NCBI GenBank assembly: GCA_900541175.1
Contig: UQIT01000009.1
Location: forward strand, 1-64,000
Direction of reading: 5' to 3'
DNA from: an uncultured Collinsella sp.
GTDB lineage: Bacteria > Actinomycetota > Coriobacteriia > Coriobacteriales > Coriobacteriaceae
DNA length: 64,000 nt
Shown here piece after piece: positions 27,101-35,646 of the stretch. Numbering within the stretch: position 1 is the stretch's first letter; every line of letters starts with the position of its first letter. A program made the translations under genes and the position numbers. The notes under the pieces are model-generated. The model had not been told where the DNA came from. It searched no databases and saw only the letters and a program-made list of their open reading frames with translations.

Positions 27101-27945
27101 AGGATATCCACGTGTACGGCGGCGCCAAGATCGCCCGCCCGCGCGTGATCATCCCCGTGTTCCCCGGCAACAACTGCGAGTACGACAGCGCCCGCGCCTT
27201 CCGTGCCGCCGGTGCCGAGGCCGACACCTTCGTGATCAACAACCTCACGCCCGAGGCCGTCGCCGAGAGCACCCACGAGCTTGCCCGCCGCATCCGTGCA
27301 AGCCAGATCGTTATGATCCCCGGCGGCTTCTCGGGCGGCGACGAGCCCGACGGCTCTGCCAAGTTCATCACGGCGTTCTTCCGCGCTCCCGAGGTCACCG
27401 AGGCAGTCCGCGACCTGCTCAAGGCCCGCGATGGCCTGATGCTGGGCATCTGCAACGGCTTCCAGGCCCTGATCAAGCTCGGCCTGGTGCCCTACGGCGA
27501 CATCGTCGACGCCACGCCCGATGCGCCCACGTTGACGTTCAACACCATCGGTCGCCACCAGAGCCGTCTGGTGCGCACCCGCATCTCGTCCAACTTGTCC
27601 CCGTGGCTGTCGCAGTGCAGCCTGGACGACCCCTATACCGTCGCCATCAGCCACGGCGAGGGCCGCTTTGTCGCCAATGACGAAGTGCTCGCCCAGCTGA
27701 TCGCCAACGGCCAGGTCGCCACGCAGTACGTGGGCGAGAACGGCAAACCCAGCATGGACCTTTCCGTCAACCCCAACGGCTCCGCACTCGCCATCGAGGG
27801 CATCACGAGCCCCGACGGCCGTGTCCTGGGCAAGATGGGCCATGCCGAGCGTCGCGGCGACAACCTGTACTGCAACGTGCCCGAGCATGTCCCCGGCGAC
27901 AAATTCATGCCGATCTTTGAGAGCGGCGTAGCCTACTTCGCTTAA
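24199..27945 (+). CDS. purL: Phosphoribosylformylglycinamidine synthase, long form
   Basis: The enzyme turns FGAR and glutamine into FGAM in purine synthesis. The 1248-residue product joins the synthetase and amidotransferase halves in one chain, like the proteobacterial form and unlike the split PurL/PurQ/PurS of many Gram-positives. Visible: DTYWSDHCRHTTF, KNETHNHPTEIEPFGGAATCVGG, the glycine-rich AIR-synthase loops, and a C-terminal glutamine amidotransferase with PGGFSGGDEPDGSAK, the nucleophile Cys near 1085 (GICNGFQAL) and ISHGEGRF. I start at ATG 24199 (AGGCAGGA upstream); the frame is open 36 codons further but without a ribosome site. Single gene. Confidence 0.97.
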   Translation: MVSRIYVEKKPGFDVEAQQLKGELTEILGIKGIEALRIINRYDVEGIDEELFRSCVPTVFSEPQVDVTYDELPASDGAVFAVEFLPGQFDQRADSASECVQLISQGERPAVRSAKVYIISGALDEAAIEAIKHYVVNPVEARIASLDLPETLYMETPEPQPVEVLDGFRELDEAGLAAFIADRGLAMDEADIAFCQQYFRDEDRDPTITEIRVIDTYWSDHCRHTTFGTVLDDVTIDDAVVQQAFDRYMEMRHELGRDAKPVCLMDMGTIGAKYLKKTGVMTDVDESEEINACTVKVKVDVDGEDQDWLFLFKNETHNHPTEIEPFGGAATCVGGAIRDPLSGRSYVYQAMRVTGAGDPTVPVSETLEGKLPQRKLVTTAAAGYSSYGNQIGLATGQVNELYHPGYVAKRMEVGAVVGATPANHVRRECPAPTDKIILLGGRTGRDGIGGATGSSKTQNTESIETSGAEVQKGNAPVERKLQRLFRRGDACRLIKRCNDFGAGGVSVAVGELADGLYVDLDTVTKKYDGLDGTELAISESQERMACAVADGDVEEFMGYAAEENLEATVIAEVTAEPRMRMAWNGVAIVDLSREFLNSNGAPKHQVAHVCARSVWQPSWAGTTLAERMTSLVTDLNVASNKGLSERFDSTIGAATVLMPFGGKTQLTPSSAMVAKFPVDGETTTASAMAWGFNPYLMEADQFAGAYLSVVESIAKLVAAGFEHKRAYLSFQEYFERLRTEAERWGKPMAAVLGALMAQVDLGAGAIGGKDSMSGSFEDETGELNVPPTLISFAVAVGKAARAVSPEFKGLTHRVVRIAPATYGEDYRPDAQQLLAAFDAVEALTATGNALAISTPGYGCGAESLFKMCVGNQIGIELAEDVDVESLFTPLYGSFIVELAEDAELPEVADGVVVEPLGTTVEGYVIDTGSEVIELAELQEAWESGIEGVFAYRSAGETPEVETIDFRAKDIHVYGGAKIARPRVIIPVFPGNNCEYDSARAFRAAGAEADTFVINNLTPEAVAESTHELARRIRASQIVMIPGGFSGGDEPDGSAKFITAFFRAPEVTEAVRDLLKARDGLMLGICNGFQALIKLGLVPYGDIVDATPDAPTLTFNTIGRHQSRLVRTRISSNLSPWLSQCSLDDPYTVAISHGEGRFVANDEVLAQLIANGQVATQYVGENGKPSMDLSVNPNGSALAIEGITSPDGRVLGKMGHAERRGDNLYCNVPEHVPGDKFMPIFESGVAYFA

Positions 27946-27983
27946 TACGTTTCCATCGGGTACAATCCCCTCGGGTAACAACA

Positions 27984-28019
27984 CCCGCCACCGGCACCCC
28001 CGGTGGCGGGTTCTTTTTT
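27984..28019 (+). terminator. Terminator of purL
   Basis: Perfect CCCGCCACCG/CGGTGGCGGG arms around a 7-base loop, then TTCTTTTTT. Confidence 0.92.
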
Positions 28020-28046
28020 GCTTTGCGCGTATAGGAGAAGGACATC

Positions 28047-28982
28047 ATGGAAAGCCGCAAGCCGTATCTCGCCACCCTGCCCGGACTCATCCTGGGCTGT
28101 CTCGTTTGCTGCGCGCTCTGGGGCTCCGCCTTCCCCTGCATCAAGATCGGCTACGGCCTCTTTGGTATTCCCGCGCACGACAGCGCCTCGCAGCTGCTCT
28201 TCGCGGGCCTGCGCTTCACCCTTGCCGGCATGCTGGTCATTGTTGGCATGAGCGTGGCCCAGCGCCGACCGCTCGTTCCGCAAGCGCGCGATATCAAGCC
28301 CATCTGCATCTTGTCGCTCTTCCAGACTATCGGGCAGTACTTCTTTTTCTACCTGGGCCTCTCGCGCGCCAGCGCCATGTCGAGCTCCATCATCGAGGCC
28401 AGCGCCAACTTCCTCGCAATCCTCTTTGCCGCCCTGGCATTTCACACCGAGAAGCTCAATGCGGCCAAAGTGCTCGGCTGCGTACTGGGCTTTGCCGGCG
28501 TCGCGCTCGTCAACCTTTCGGGCGCGGACGGCACCTTTGGCTTTACGCTCGACGGCGAGGGTTTTATCCTAGCCTCCACCGTCGCGGGTGCCCTTTCGAC
28601 CTGCCTGATCGGTATCTTCTCGCGTGAGCACGACGGCGTCTTGCTTGCCGGGTGGCAGTTCTTGGTCGGCGGCCTGGTCCTCACCGCCATCGGCTTTTTG
28701 ATGGGTGGCGCGCTCTCCCCCACGGCGATTGCCCCCGCCATCGCGCTCATCATCTACATGGCGCTTATCTCCGCGGTCGCCTACTCGCTGTGGTCGCGCC
28801 TGCTTGCCGTCAACCCCGTCAGCCGCGTCTCGGTCTTTGGGTTTATGAACCCCGTCTTTGGTGTGCTGCTGAGCGCGCTGCTGCTCGGCGAGGGCGCTGG
28901 CACGAGCCCCATTACCGTCATCGTTGCCCTGCTGTTGGTCTGCGGCGGCATCATCATCGTCAACAAACCCAAAAAAGCCTAG
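28047..28982 (+). CDS. EamA/DMT family transporter
   Basis: The 311-residue membrane protein has ten hydrophobic segments arranged as two EamA halves (LWGSAFPCIKIGYGLFG in the first, VAYSLWSRLLAVNPVSRVSVFGFMNPVFGV-type sequence in the second). Drug/metabolite transporters of this family export metabolites or amino acids; the substrate is unknown. GGAGAAGGA precedes the ATG. It lies between the purL terminator and a strong convergent terminator. Confidence 0.9.
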   Translation: MESRKPYLATLPGLILGCLVCCALWGSAFPCIKIGYGLFGIPAHDSASQLLFAGLRFTLAGMLVIVGMSVAQRRPLVPQARDIKPICILSLFQTIGQYFFFYLGLSRASAMSSSIIEASANFLAILFAALAFHTEKLNAAKVLGCVLGFAGVALVNLSGADGTFGFTLDGEGFILASTVAGALSTCLIGIFSREHDGVLLAGWQFLVGGLVLTAIGFLMGGALSPTAIAPAIALIIYMALISAVAYSLWSRLLAVNPVSRVSVFGFMNPVFGVLLSALLLGEGAGTSPITVIVALLLVCGGIIIVNKPKKA

Positions 28983-29129
28983 CGAGCTCACCTTTTTAAA
29001 GAGGGCGTTCGCACACTTTAGCTCAATGGAGCACACTGATTCTCGTTGATTTCGTACCGAGCCGCGGCGGCAGACGCTCGTCTTGCCGCACCGCGCCTGG
29101 GCGTTATGGCCGGTGGCCCCCGCAAACGC

Positions 29130-29172
29130 AAAAAGGGCGCACGACCATCGCAACGGTCGTGCGCCCTTTTTT
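29130..29172. terminator. Bidirectional terminator between eamA and GGDEF genes
   Basis: AAAGGGCGCACGACC and GGTCGTGCGCCCTTT pair around a short loop with A's on one side and T's on the other, so it works in both directions. It sits at the stop codon of the GGDEF gene and about 150 bases after the EamA gene. Confidence 0.92.
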
Positions 29173-30315
29173 CTAGCGTATCTGGGCGCCGGCTTTCTTT
29201 TTCTCGGCCTTGACGCGGTAGAGTTCCGCGTCGGCAGCGCGAAGCAAGTCTTGCCAGGTATCGACGCCATCACCAACCCGTGCGTAGCCGATGGACATCC
29301 GCAACAGATACGGAACCTCGGCGCGCGCGAGCTCGTCGTTAATCGCCGAACACAGATCTATGATGTCCTGTTCCGCTGCTGCCTTTTGGAGCACCACGAA
29401 CTCATCGCCACCATAACGTGCAATAAAGCCACCAGACGCCGAGCAGACTTCTTTGAGCGCAGCGGATATGACCTGAAGAGCGTGGTCGCCCTCCACATGC
29501 CCATAGCGATCGTTAATCTGCTTAAAGCCGTCGGCGTCCATCATGAGCAGATACACATCTTCGGCCTGATCCACATTTGAGAAGAGCGACAGCATATAGG
29601 TCTCAAAACGGTTGCGATTGTTGAGGCCAGTCAACGGGTCGGTCGAGATGAGTTGCTCCTGGCAGATAATGTAGAGCAGCAACATGCTAATCATTATGCC
29701 GACACAAAGGCCAGGCACCGAGTATACGATCTGAAAGGTACCGCCCACCAGGGCCGGAATGGCGAAAAATGCCAAGGTTCGATAGATAGCCTTCGTCTGC
29801 AGGCTCTCGACCCTGCGAGATTGCACAAACGCATGCAGGGACGTATGTATAACGTAACAGTAGCTGACAATGGGCTGGATCATATAGGCAAAGCCGCGAC
29901 GATACACGCCCTGCGAATCGATATAGAACAAGGCGTGCGTCCAGTAACTGGTAAAAGCCAGCACGACCACCAGAGCCGTAGGCAACGTTACAAGCACCAC
30001 CCTATAGCGCGAGGTCACAAGGCGAGAGCCCTGCATCGTCTCGGAATAGATAAACCAAATGAGACACGCGATGGCAAAGAGCGAAAACGAAACCGCGTTG
30101 GAAATCCAGTTGGCAGCAATACCCAACGTGCCGTCCGCACCATCCGAAAGCGTCCAGATCATATCGAATAATATGTACGCGGCAGAGGTGTAGCCAAGCA
30201 TGCTAAACAATAGCTGCAGGGTGCTCGAGAACAAGGAGCGACGACTTCGCGCGGCAAGCCCGATAAGAACAATCATGCATAGCAGGAATATCTCAATCTT
30301 GAGTGCCTTAACCAC
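29173..30315 (-). CDS. Membrane-bound GGDEF protein (diguanylate cyclase)
   Basis: The 380-residue protein has about seven hydrophobic segments in residues 1-205 and a C-terminal GGDEF domain. The active-site loop RYGGDEF is intact (GGDEF near 302-306), with DPLTGLNNRNRFE at the domain start and DADGFKQINDRYGH, so cyclic di-GMP synthesis is expected. The inhibitory RxxD motif that normally stands just before GGDEF is absent, so product feedback through that site is unlikely. The membrane part resembles seven-helix sensor modules. I choose a GTG at 30313-30315 with AAGGGA upstream; a TTG five codons earlier is possible. Confidence 0.9.
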   Translation of the reverse strand: MVKALKIEIFLLCMIVLIGLAARSRRSLFSSTLQLLFSMLGYTSAAYILFDMIWTLSDGADGTLGIAANWISNAVSFSLFAIACLIWFIYSETMQGSRLVTSRYRVVLVTLPTALVVVLAFTSYWTHALFYIDSQGVYRRGFAYMIQPIVSYCYVIHTSLHAFVQSRRVESLQTKAIYRTLAFFAIPALVGGTFQIVYSVPGLCVGIMISMLLLYIICQEQLISTDPLTGLNNRNRFETYMLSLFSNVDQAEDVYLLMMDADGFKQINDRYGHVEGDHALQVISAALKEVCSASGGFIARYGGDEFVVLQKAAAEQDIIDLCSAINDELARAEVPYLLRMSIGYARVGDGVDTWQDLLRAADAELYRVKAEKKKAGAQIR

Positions 30316-30416
30316 TAGACGCCATCCCTTCAATATCCGAATGGTCAGAATCGCCCAATTCGAATCAGGGCAATAAACACCCCTTTACTCCGCAGGGGTA
30401 AAGGGAATCATAGCAA

Positions 30417-30458
30417 AGCGCCCGAACATCACTGCAAAACAGTTTCTGTTCGGGCGCT
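30417..30458 (-). terminator. Terminator-like hairpin after the KdgT-type gene
   Basis: AGCGCCCGAACA and TGTTCGGGCGCT pair perfectly around an 18-base loop, then TTTGCT in the minus sense. It lies about 45 bases after the permease stop and before the GGDEF gene. Confidence 0.65.
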
Positions 30459-30504
30459 CGGACGGCGCGAATTGCACGCCGGAATCAATTATCGGTAACG
30501 GCCG

Positions 30505-31527
30505 TTACTCGCCATCGATGTCGGTCGCGACGGCCTCCTCGATGGCCTCGACACCGGCAGGCGACAGGTCCTCCTTGCCCTGGCAGAACTTCTTGTCGAC
30601 CCAGCCGGTCAGAATCGGAGCCATGATTGCCGTGATGATAACGGCAGTGGCGATCTGGGCGTACGCGGTGGGCGCAAGCTCGGCGTAGCGCGGCGCGACC
30701 TCGGCGAGAGCAACCGGCGTGGTCATAGCCGTGCCGGCGATGGTGGAACAAGCCACGGCAGCCTTGCCGTTACCACCGCACAGGCGCTCGAACGCAAAGG
30801 TGATGGGACCGACGACAAACAGCGTGACAAGGCCCAGCAAGATGCCGGAAATACCACCGCCGATGAAGCTCGAAAGGCTCATGGACGCACCGAGCTGAAA
30901 ACCAATTACAGCGATCGCGGGATTGGCGCCGGGAACCAGCAGGTTCTTGATAAACGGGAACAGGTTGCCCAGAACCATGCCGATAACGAGCGGCAAAATG
31001 GAGCCGATGATAGTACCGACAGGGATGTTGGCAAGACCCGAAACACCAAGGATGATCATCGTGACGGCGGGGCCGGCCGTAAAGAACAGGATACCGACGG
31101 CGCCCTGCTCGGACTCATCGCCGAACTCGCCCATGATGCCCGTATAGAGCGCCATGTTGCAAAACGTAATGCCGCCGATGATAGACACGGAGCTCAGACC
31201 CAGGAAGTTGTCGTTAAAGAAATATGCCACGCCTAGGCCGAGAGCCGCTGCGACGACCAGCTTGGGAATCAGCACGACGATACCGGTCTTGATGGCGCCC
31301 GGCGTGGACTTAAAGCTGATGCCGGCGCCCACGAACAGCAGGATCGCGGCGACGATGGTATTGGAGCCACCGCGGCAGGCAGCCGTAAAGAAGCCGCCGA
31401 TCTCAAAAACCTGCGGGCAGAAGGTGTTGAGCAAAAGACCGACGATCATCGGATAGATCATGATGTCGCCCGGGATGCGCGGAACCTTGAATTTCTTTTG
31501 CTCGTTGGCAGTCGCTTCCTGTGCCAT
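30505..31527 (-). CDS. 2-keto-3-deoxygluconate permease (KdgT family)
   Basis: The 340-residue membrane protein has about ten hydrophobic segments and the KdgT-family sequence: KVPRIPGDIMIYPMIVGLL at the start, GITFCNMALYTGIMGEFGD, and AGTAMTTPVALAEVAP near the end. Known members import 2-keto-3-deoxygluconate, a product of pectin and glucuronate breakdown, with protons. No kdgA or kdgK lies nearby, so the substrate is inferred from family only. The start ATG (31525-31527) follows a GGGGG site; a small TTCCGC/GCGGAA hairpin stands just before it in the leader. Confidence 0.88.
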   Translation of the reverse strand: MAQEATANEQKKFKVPRIPGDIMIYPMIVGLLLNTFCPQVFEIGGFFTAACRGGSNTIVAAILLFVGAGISFKSTPGAIKTGIVVLIPKLVVAAALGLGVAYFFNDNFLGLSSVSIIGGITFCNMALYTGIMGEFGDESEQGAVGILFFTAGPAVTMIILGVSGLANIPVGTIIGSILPLVIGMVLGNLFPFIKNLLVPGANPAIAVIGFQLGASMSLSSFIGGGISGILLGLVTLFVVGPITFAFERLCGGNGKAAVACSTIAGTAMTTPVALAEVAPRYAELAPTAYAQIATAVIITAIMAPILTGWVDKKFCQGKEDLSPAGVEAIEEAVATDIDGE

Positions 31528-31677
31528 GAAACCCCCATTTCCGCTGACGCGGAACAAAAGCCCACGTCATGCTTTGCTACAGTAAAGTTTGACCATGGTA
31601 CCAGAAGAAATAGACCAGCTCGGTGAAAAATTCGACAAGTTGGGATGGAACGAGATTCGGCGCCCGCGACGTCACCC

Positions 31678-32001
31678 CTATATAAGGCTCAAGACAATAT
31701 AGAGTACGATGCCCGAGACGCAGCACCACAGCATCGATTTTGTCTTGACCGCCACGACCACGACGCCGACGGCCGCAATCCAGGGAACCAGGGCAGGCCA
31801 GAGTCCCGCGTCGAACGCGCCGGGACTCACCAAGTCGTTGGCGACCAGCGCGGCAAAGGCAGCGGGCGGGATATAGCTCAGGGCCTCGGTAATGCGGGGC
31901 GACAGGGTCCGCCCGCGCAAGGCGAACGCCGGCGCAATGCGAAAGAACGCGATAGCAGCCCACGACGACAGCCACAGAACCAAGAACTCGTTAACGGGCA
32001 T
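31678..32001 (-). CDS. azlD: AzlD family branched-chain amino acid exporter subunit
   Basis: The 107-residue protein has four hydrophobic segments and the AzlD layout (MPVNEFLVLWLSSWAAIAFF, SYIPPAAFAALVANDLV). It works with AzlC to export branched-chain amino acids or analogues. Its ATG overlaps the azlC stop by 11 bases, so the pair is translationally coupled. Frame further upstream lies inside azlC and is not used. Confidence 0.9.
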   Translation of the reverse strand: MPVNEFLVLWLSSWAAIAFFRIAPAFALRGRTLSPRITEALSYIPPAAFAALVANDLVSPGAFDAGLWPALVPWIAAVGVVVVAVKTKSMLWCCVSGIVLYIVLSLI

Positions 32002-32683
32002 CGCGGGTACCTCTTCCGTCAAATACAGCATCGCACGCCAACGCAATGGCAATGCCGGCCACGACGCTTGCCGGCACGGCAATATTCGCGAGGCCCAAGA
32101 ACTTGCATACGGCGACGGACACCGCGCCCGAAACCGCCGCGACAACGTTGCCGCGCGACAGCCGCTGCGAAAAGAGCAGGCAGATAAAGAGCGAGGTGCA
32201 GACAAAGGCTGCAATGCCGGTGGGAACATCGACAACGGCGCCGACGATGGCGCCCATCGTACACGAAACGCCCCATGTTGCGATGAGGATCACGTTGAGC
32301 ACAAAGGACTCGCGCGGGCCCCAATCCTCCCCTTCAACCAACTTGGCAAGCGAGATGCCATATGCCTCCTCGGTAAGTGTCGCGGCAACAGCCAGCGTCT
32401 GACGCTTCGAGGCACCCGTCAGATGCGGCGCGATCGATGCCGAGTAAAGCGCAAAACGCGAGGAGATGGCGGCAACGCTCGCGATAATCGAAGGTGCCGG
32501 TACGCCCGCCAGCCAAAGATTGCAGATCATAAACTGGCCGCTGCCCGTCACAAACGTGCTGCTCAGGGCAAAGACCATCCAGGGCTCCATTCCCGTCTGC
32601 CCCATGATCATTCCGCACGGCGCGCCTATTGCAACATAGGTAAGCATCACCGGCCAGACGGTTCTAACGATTTTGAGCACCAT
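31991..32683 (-). CDS. azlC: AzlC family branched-chain amino acid exporter subunit
   Basis: The 230-residue large subunit of the AzlCD exporter has the family sequence TYVAIGAPCGMIMGQTGMEPW at the start and about seven membrane segments. Together with AzlD it exports branched-chain amino acids. The window also holds the liv importer for the same amino acids. I start at ATG 32681-32683 with AGGATGAG upstream; the longer frame lacks a site. Confidence 0.9.
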   Translation of the reverse strand: MVLKIVRTVWPVMLTYVAIGAPCGMIMGQTGMEPWMVFALSSTFVTGSGQFMICNLWLAGVPAPSIIASVAAISSRFALYSASIAPHLTGASKRQTLAVAATLTEEAYGISLAKLVEGEDWGPRESFVLNVILIATWGVSCTMGAIVGAVVDVPTGIAAFVCTSLFICLLFSQRLSRGNVVAAVSGAVSVAVCKFLGLANIAVPASVVAGIAIALACDAVFDGRGTRDAR

Positions 32684-32809
32684 ACGCTTCTCATCCTGAC
32701 AAGGTCTCCGAGCCGCATGTAGCGATACGGCAGAATCATCATCCGACAGCAACCGAGTTCACCTACAATTGCCACCGGATCGAAAGACACAACTTTTTAG
32801 GAAGTCATT

Positions 32810-33622
32810 ATGACAGCTATCGATCGAGACCGGGCGCGCGCGGCCTTCAAAAGCTACACCGATGCCTACGACGCCACCAACCCACGCATCGCGCTCAAAA
32901 TCGAGCATACGTACCACGTGGCCGAGGCATGCGATGCCGTAGCGCGCGAGCAGGGCTGGTCGTCAGAAGATATTGACCTGGCATGGCTTTGCGGCCTGCT
33001 ACACGATATGGGCCGCTTTGAGCAGCTGCGACGCTGGGACACCTTTAAGGACGCCGAGAGCATGAGCCATGCGGCGCTGGGCATCGAGGTCCTCTTTGGC
33101 GAGAATCCCGCCGATGCACCCGCCACGACAAACATCCGTGACTTTATCGAAACCGGTGCGCATGACGAGCTCATCCGAGCGAGCATCGCCTATCACAGCG
33201 ACTTTCGCCTGCCGGCACAACTCGACGAGCGTACACGGTGCTTCTGCGATATCGTGCGCGATGGTGACAAGATCGACATTATGCGCACCATCGCCGACAG
33301 CACCGTCGACACCATCCTCAAAGTGGATGAGGACGCGTTTCTAGCAAGTCGCTTTTCGGTACCGACGCTTGCCGCCTTTGACGAGCATCGGTGCGTCGCG
33401 CGCGACGAGCGCAACGAGCCGGCGGACTACCTGGTGGGGCTCATCTGCTTTATGTTTGAGCTCGTCTATCCAGCAAGCCGCGCGCTGGCGCGCGAACAGG
33501 GCGATATCTACCGCCTGCTCGACGCACCCTTTGGCATTACGCGCCCCTTTACCAATCCCACCACGCAAGCGACCTGGGAGTGCCTAAAGGACGAGATGCG
33601 CGACTGGCTGGCGCGCGCCTAG
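32810..33622 (+). CDS. HD domain phosphohydrolase
   Basis: The 270-residue protein has a complete HD metal motif: His in KIEHTYHVAEA, the HD pair in CGLLHDMGRFEQ, a further His in ESMSHAALG and the late Asp in DIVRDGDKIDIM. The family hydrolyses phosphate bonds, often in nucleotides; the substrate is unknown. AGGAAG precedes the ATG, and a TACAAT -10-like box lies at 32764-32769. Its stop overlaps the convergent etfA stop by four bases, so the two genes share their ends and no terminator lies between them. Confidence 0.88.
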   Translation: MTAIDRDRARAAFKSYTDAYDATNPRIALKIEHTYHVAEACDAVAREQGWSSEDIDLAWLCGLLHDMGRFEQLRRWDTFKDAESMSHAALGIEVLFGENPADAPATTNIRDFIETGAHDELIRASIAYHSDFRLPAQLDERTRCFCDIVRDGDKIDIMRTIADSTVDTILKVDEDAFLASRFSVPTLAAFDEHRCVARDERNEPADYLVGLICFMFELVYPASRALAREQGDIYRLLDAPFGITRPFTNPTTQATWECLKDEMRDWLARA

Positions 33623-34824
33623 CGCTCAAGCTGGGCCAGCAGCTCCTCGACGACCTCGACGGCGTCCCCAACAACCTTGTACTGGGCAGCACCAAAAATG
33701 GGGGCATCCGGGTCCTCGTTGATGGCGATAATGCACTCCGCCCCACCGATGCCGGCAAGATGCTGGATGGCGCCCGAAACACCGATACTCACGAGAAGCT
33801 TGGGCGAAACCGATACGCCGGTCTGGCCAATCTGATGGCGATACTCCAACCAGCCGGCCTCCACGACAGGTCGCGTGCAACCAAGCTCGGCTCCCAGAGC
33901 CTCGGCGAGCCTTCGCATCAGGGGCAGATTCTTCTTGGAGCCAATGCCGCGGCCCACCACGACCAAGCGCTCGGCATTGGCGATCGAGGGCTGCTGTCCC
34001 CACTCCTCGGCGGGAATCGAGATCTCGACACGAGCCTTAGCATCATCCGCAAGCGATATCTGGGTGATCGTGCCGGAGCGGTCGTAGTCAAAGTCGGGCG
34101 CCTTAAAGATGCCGGGACGAACCGTTGCCATCTGGGGACGATGATTGGGGCAGACGATGGTGGCCATCAGGTTGCCGCCAAACGCCGGACGCGTCTGTTG
34201 CAGCAGTCCCGTCTCCGTATCCATCGAAAGTACGGTGCAGTCAGCCGTAAGGCCCGTCTGCAAGCGCACGGCAACGCCGGGTGCCAGTTCGCGGCCAAAA
34301 GCGGTCGCACCGTATAGGATGGCCTCGGGTTTGCGTTCGGCTACCAAATCGCAGATCAAGCGGGCGTAGACCTCCGCATCGTTTTGGCGCAGGCGCTCGT
34401 CGCGACAGGCCAGGACTTCGTCGGCGCCCGCACAAACCAGATGCTCCAGGTCGCCGAGAGAACCCTCGGGACCCATACCGATCAGTGCCACCAGACGGCA
34501 GTCGCGAGCATCGGCAAGCTCGCGGCCCTTGCCCATAAGCTCATAGGCAACGGGAGTCACCGTATCGTGCTCGTCGGTCTGCGCGAATACCCAAATGTCT
34601 CGACATGCATCAAGGTCCACCGCACCAGCGGCCTCGTCACGCTCGATCGAGATAGCGTTGACAGGGCAGGCGTCGACGCACCCACCGCATAGGATGCAGC
34701 CGTCGGTTACGCGGGCGCATCGGCTGGGTCGCTCGCCTTCCACTACGATGCCGCCCGAGGCACAGGCGCGAACGCAGCGACCGCAGCCGATACAGGCTTC
34801 GCTATCGATAATCAGTCCGCTCAT
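33619..34824 (-). CDS. etfA: EtfA with N-terminal 2x[4Fe-4S] ferredoxin domain
   Basis: The 401-residue electron-transfer flavoprotein alpha subunit carries an extra N-terminal ferredoxin domain with two clusters (Cys11/14/17/21 and Cys43/46/49/53). The C-terminal FAD site is intact (GQTGVSVSPKLLVSIGVSGAIQH). EtfA subunits with an added ferredoxin-like domain occur in the lactate dehydrogenase complex of Acetobacterium woodii (LctC), where electron bifurcation couples lactate oxidation to NAD+ with ferredoxin. It follows etfB without a gap (stop next to ATG) and ends the three-gene module. Confidence 0.93.
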   Translation of the reverse strand: MSGLIIDSEACIGCGRCVRACASGGIVVEGERPSRCARVTDGCILCGGCVDACPVNAISIERDEAAGAVDLDACRDIWVFAQTDEHDTVTPVAYELMGKGRELADARDCRLVALIGMGPEGSLGDLEHLVCAGADEVLACRDERLRQNDAEVYARLICDLVAERKPEAILYGATAFGRELAPGVAVRLQTGLTADCTVLSMDTETGLLQQTRPAFGGNLMATIVCPNHRPQMATVRPGIFKAPDFDYDRSGTITQISLADDAKARVEISIPAEEWGQQPSIANAERLVVVGRGIGSKKNLPLMRRLAEALGAELGCTRPVVEAGWLEYRHQIGQTGVSVSPKLLVSIGVSGAIQHLAGIGGAECIIAINEDPDAPIFGAAQYKVVGDAVEVVEELLAQLER

Positions 34825-35646
34825 CTATGCCATCCCCTCGATAATCTTGGCAAGCTTTGCCGCCTGCTCGGACGCCGTCCCCTCAACGGCCTCGCACGTT
34901 TGGTCACGGTCGGGCACAAACGAGCGCACGACCTGTGTCGGCGACCCGGCAAGACCGCAACGCGCGGGGTCGGCGTTCACGTCGGCGGCACTGACCACGC
35001 GCACGTCCGCCTCCTCCGCCGCGCGAATACCGGCAATACTCGGCATACGCAACTGGCCAATCTCCTTGGCAGTCGTCATCGCGCACGGCATCTCAAGATA
35101 GACCGTCTCCTCGCCGGCATCGCAACCGTGAACGAGCGAAAGCGCACCGCACGTCGTAAAACCTGCGCTCTGCACGCAGCTCACATCGGTCACGCAGGGA
35201 ATCTCAAAGGCGCCGGCAAGCTCGGGGCCAATCTGGGCCGTATCGCCATCCACCGCCATCTTGCCGCAGATGAGCAGGTCGAAGTCCTCGTCGAGCGCTT
35301 CGATGCCGCACTTGAGGGCATAGGTGGTTGCCAGGGTATCGGCGCCCGCAAAGGCTCGGTCGGTCAGCAGCAGCGCGTCGTCGGCGCCTCGAGCGATGCA
35401 GTCGCGCAGCAGCGATTCGGTCGCGGGGATGCCCATCGACACCACCGTCACGCGCACGTCCATGCCAAAGCCGATAAAGTCGTCCTTCAGCGCCAGCGCG
35501 CATTCCAAAGCGCTCGCATCAAAGGGATTAATGACCGCCTGCTTGCCATCGCGCACGATGGTATTGGTCTTGGGGTCCATCTTGACCTCGGTGCTGCCCG
35601 GCACGGCCTTGACGCACACCACCATATGGAAATCGATCATCTTCAC
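34825..35646 (-). CDS. etfB: Electron transfer flavoprotein beta subunit
   Basis: The 273-residue subunit has the EtfB signatures CVKAVPGSTEV, INPFDASALECALALKD, the loop LICGKMAVDGDTAQIGPELAG and LRMPSIAGIRAAEEADV. With EtfA it shuttles electrons to or from the flavin dehydrogenase encoded just upstream, with which it overlaps by four bases. In bifurcating Etfs the beta subunit also binds the second FAD/NAD; whether this one does needs structure-based alignment. Confidence 0.94.
   Translation of the reverse strand: MKMIDFHMVVCVKAVPGSTEVKMDPKTNTIVRDGKQAVINPFDASALECALALKDDFIGFGMDVRVTVVSMGIPATESLLRDCIARGADDALLLTDRAFAGADTLATTYALKCGIEALDEDFDLLICGKMAVDGDTAQIGPELAGAFEIPCVTDVSCVQSAGFTTCGALSLVHGCDAGEETVYLEMPCAMTTAKEIGQLRMPSIAGIRAAEEADVRVVSAADVNADPARCGLAGSPTQVVRSFVPDRDQTCEAVEGTASEQAAKLAKIIEGMA

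Noticed and set aside
25714..27984. Very long open frame on the strand opposite purL
   Set aside because: It mirrors purL codons in a high-GC gene, its translation is Gly/Ala/Asp/His-rich low-complexity sequence with no motif, and purL itself is beyond doubt.
28983..29129. Small gene between the EamA transporter and the GGDEF gene
   Set aside because: No start with a ribosome site gives a stable frame, and the plus frame from 29083 runs antisense through the GGDEF gene.
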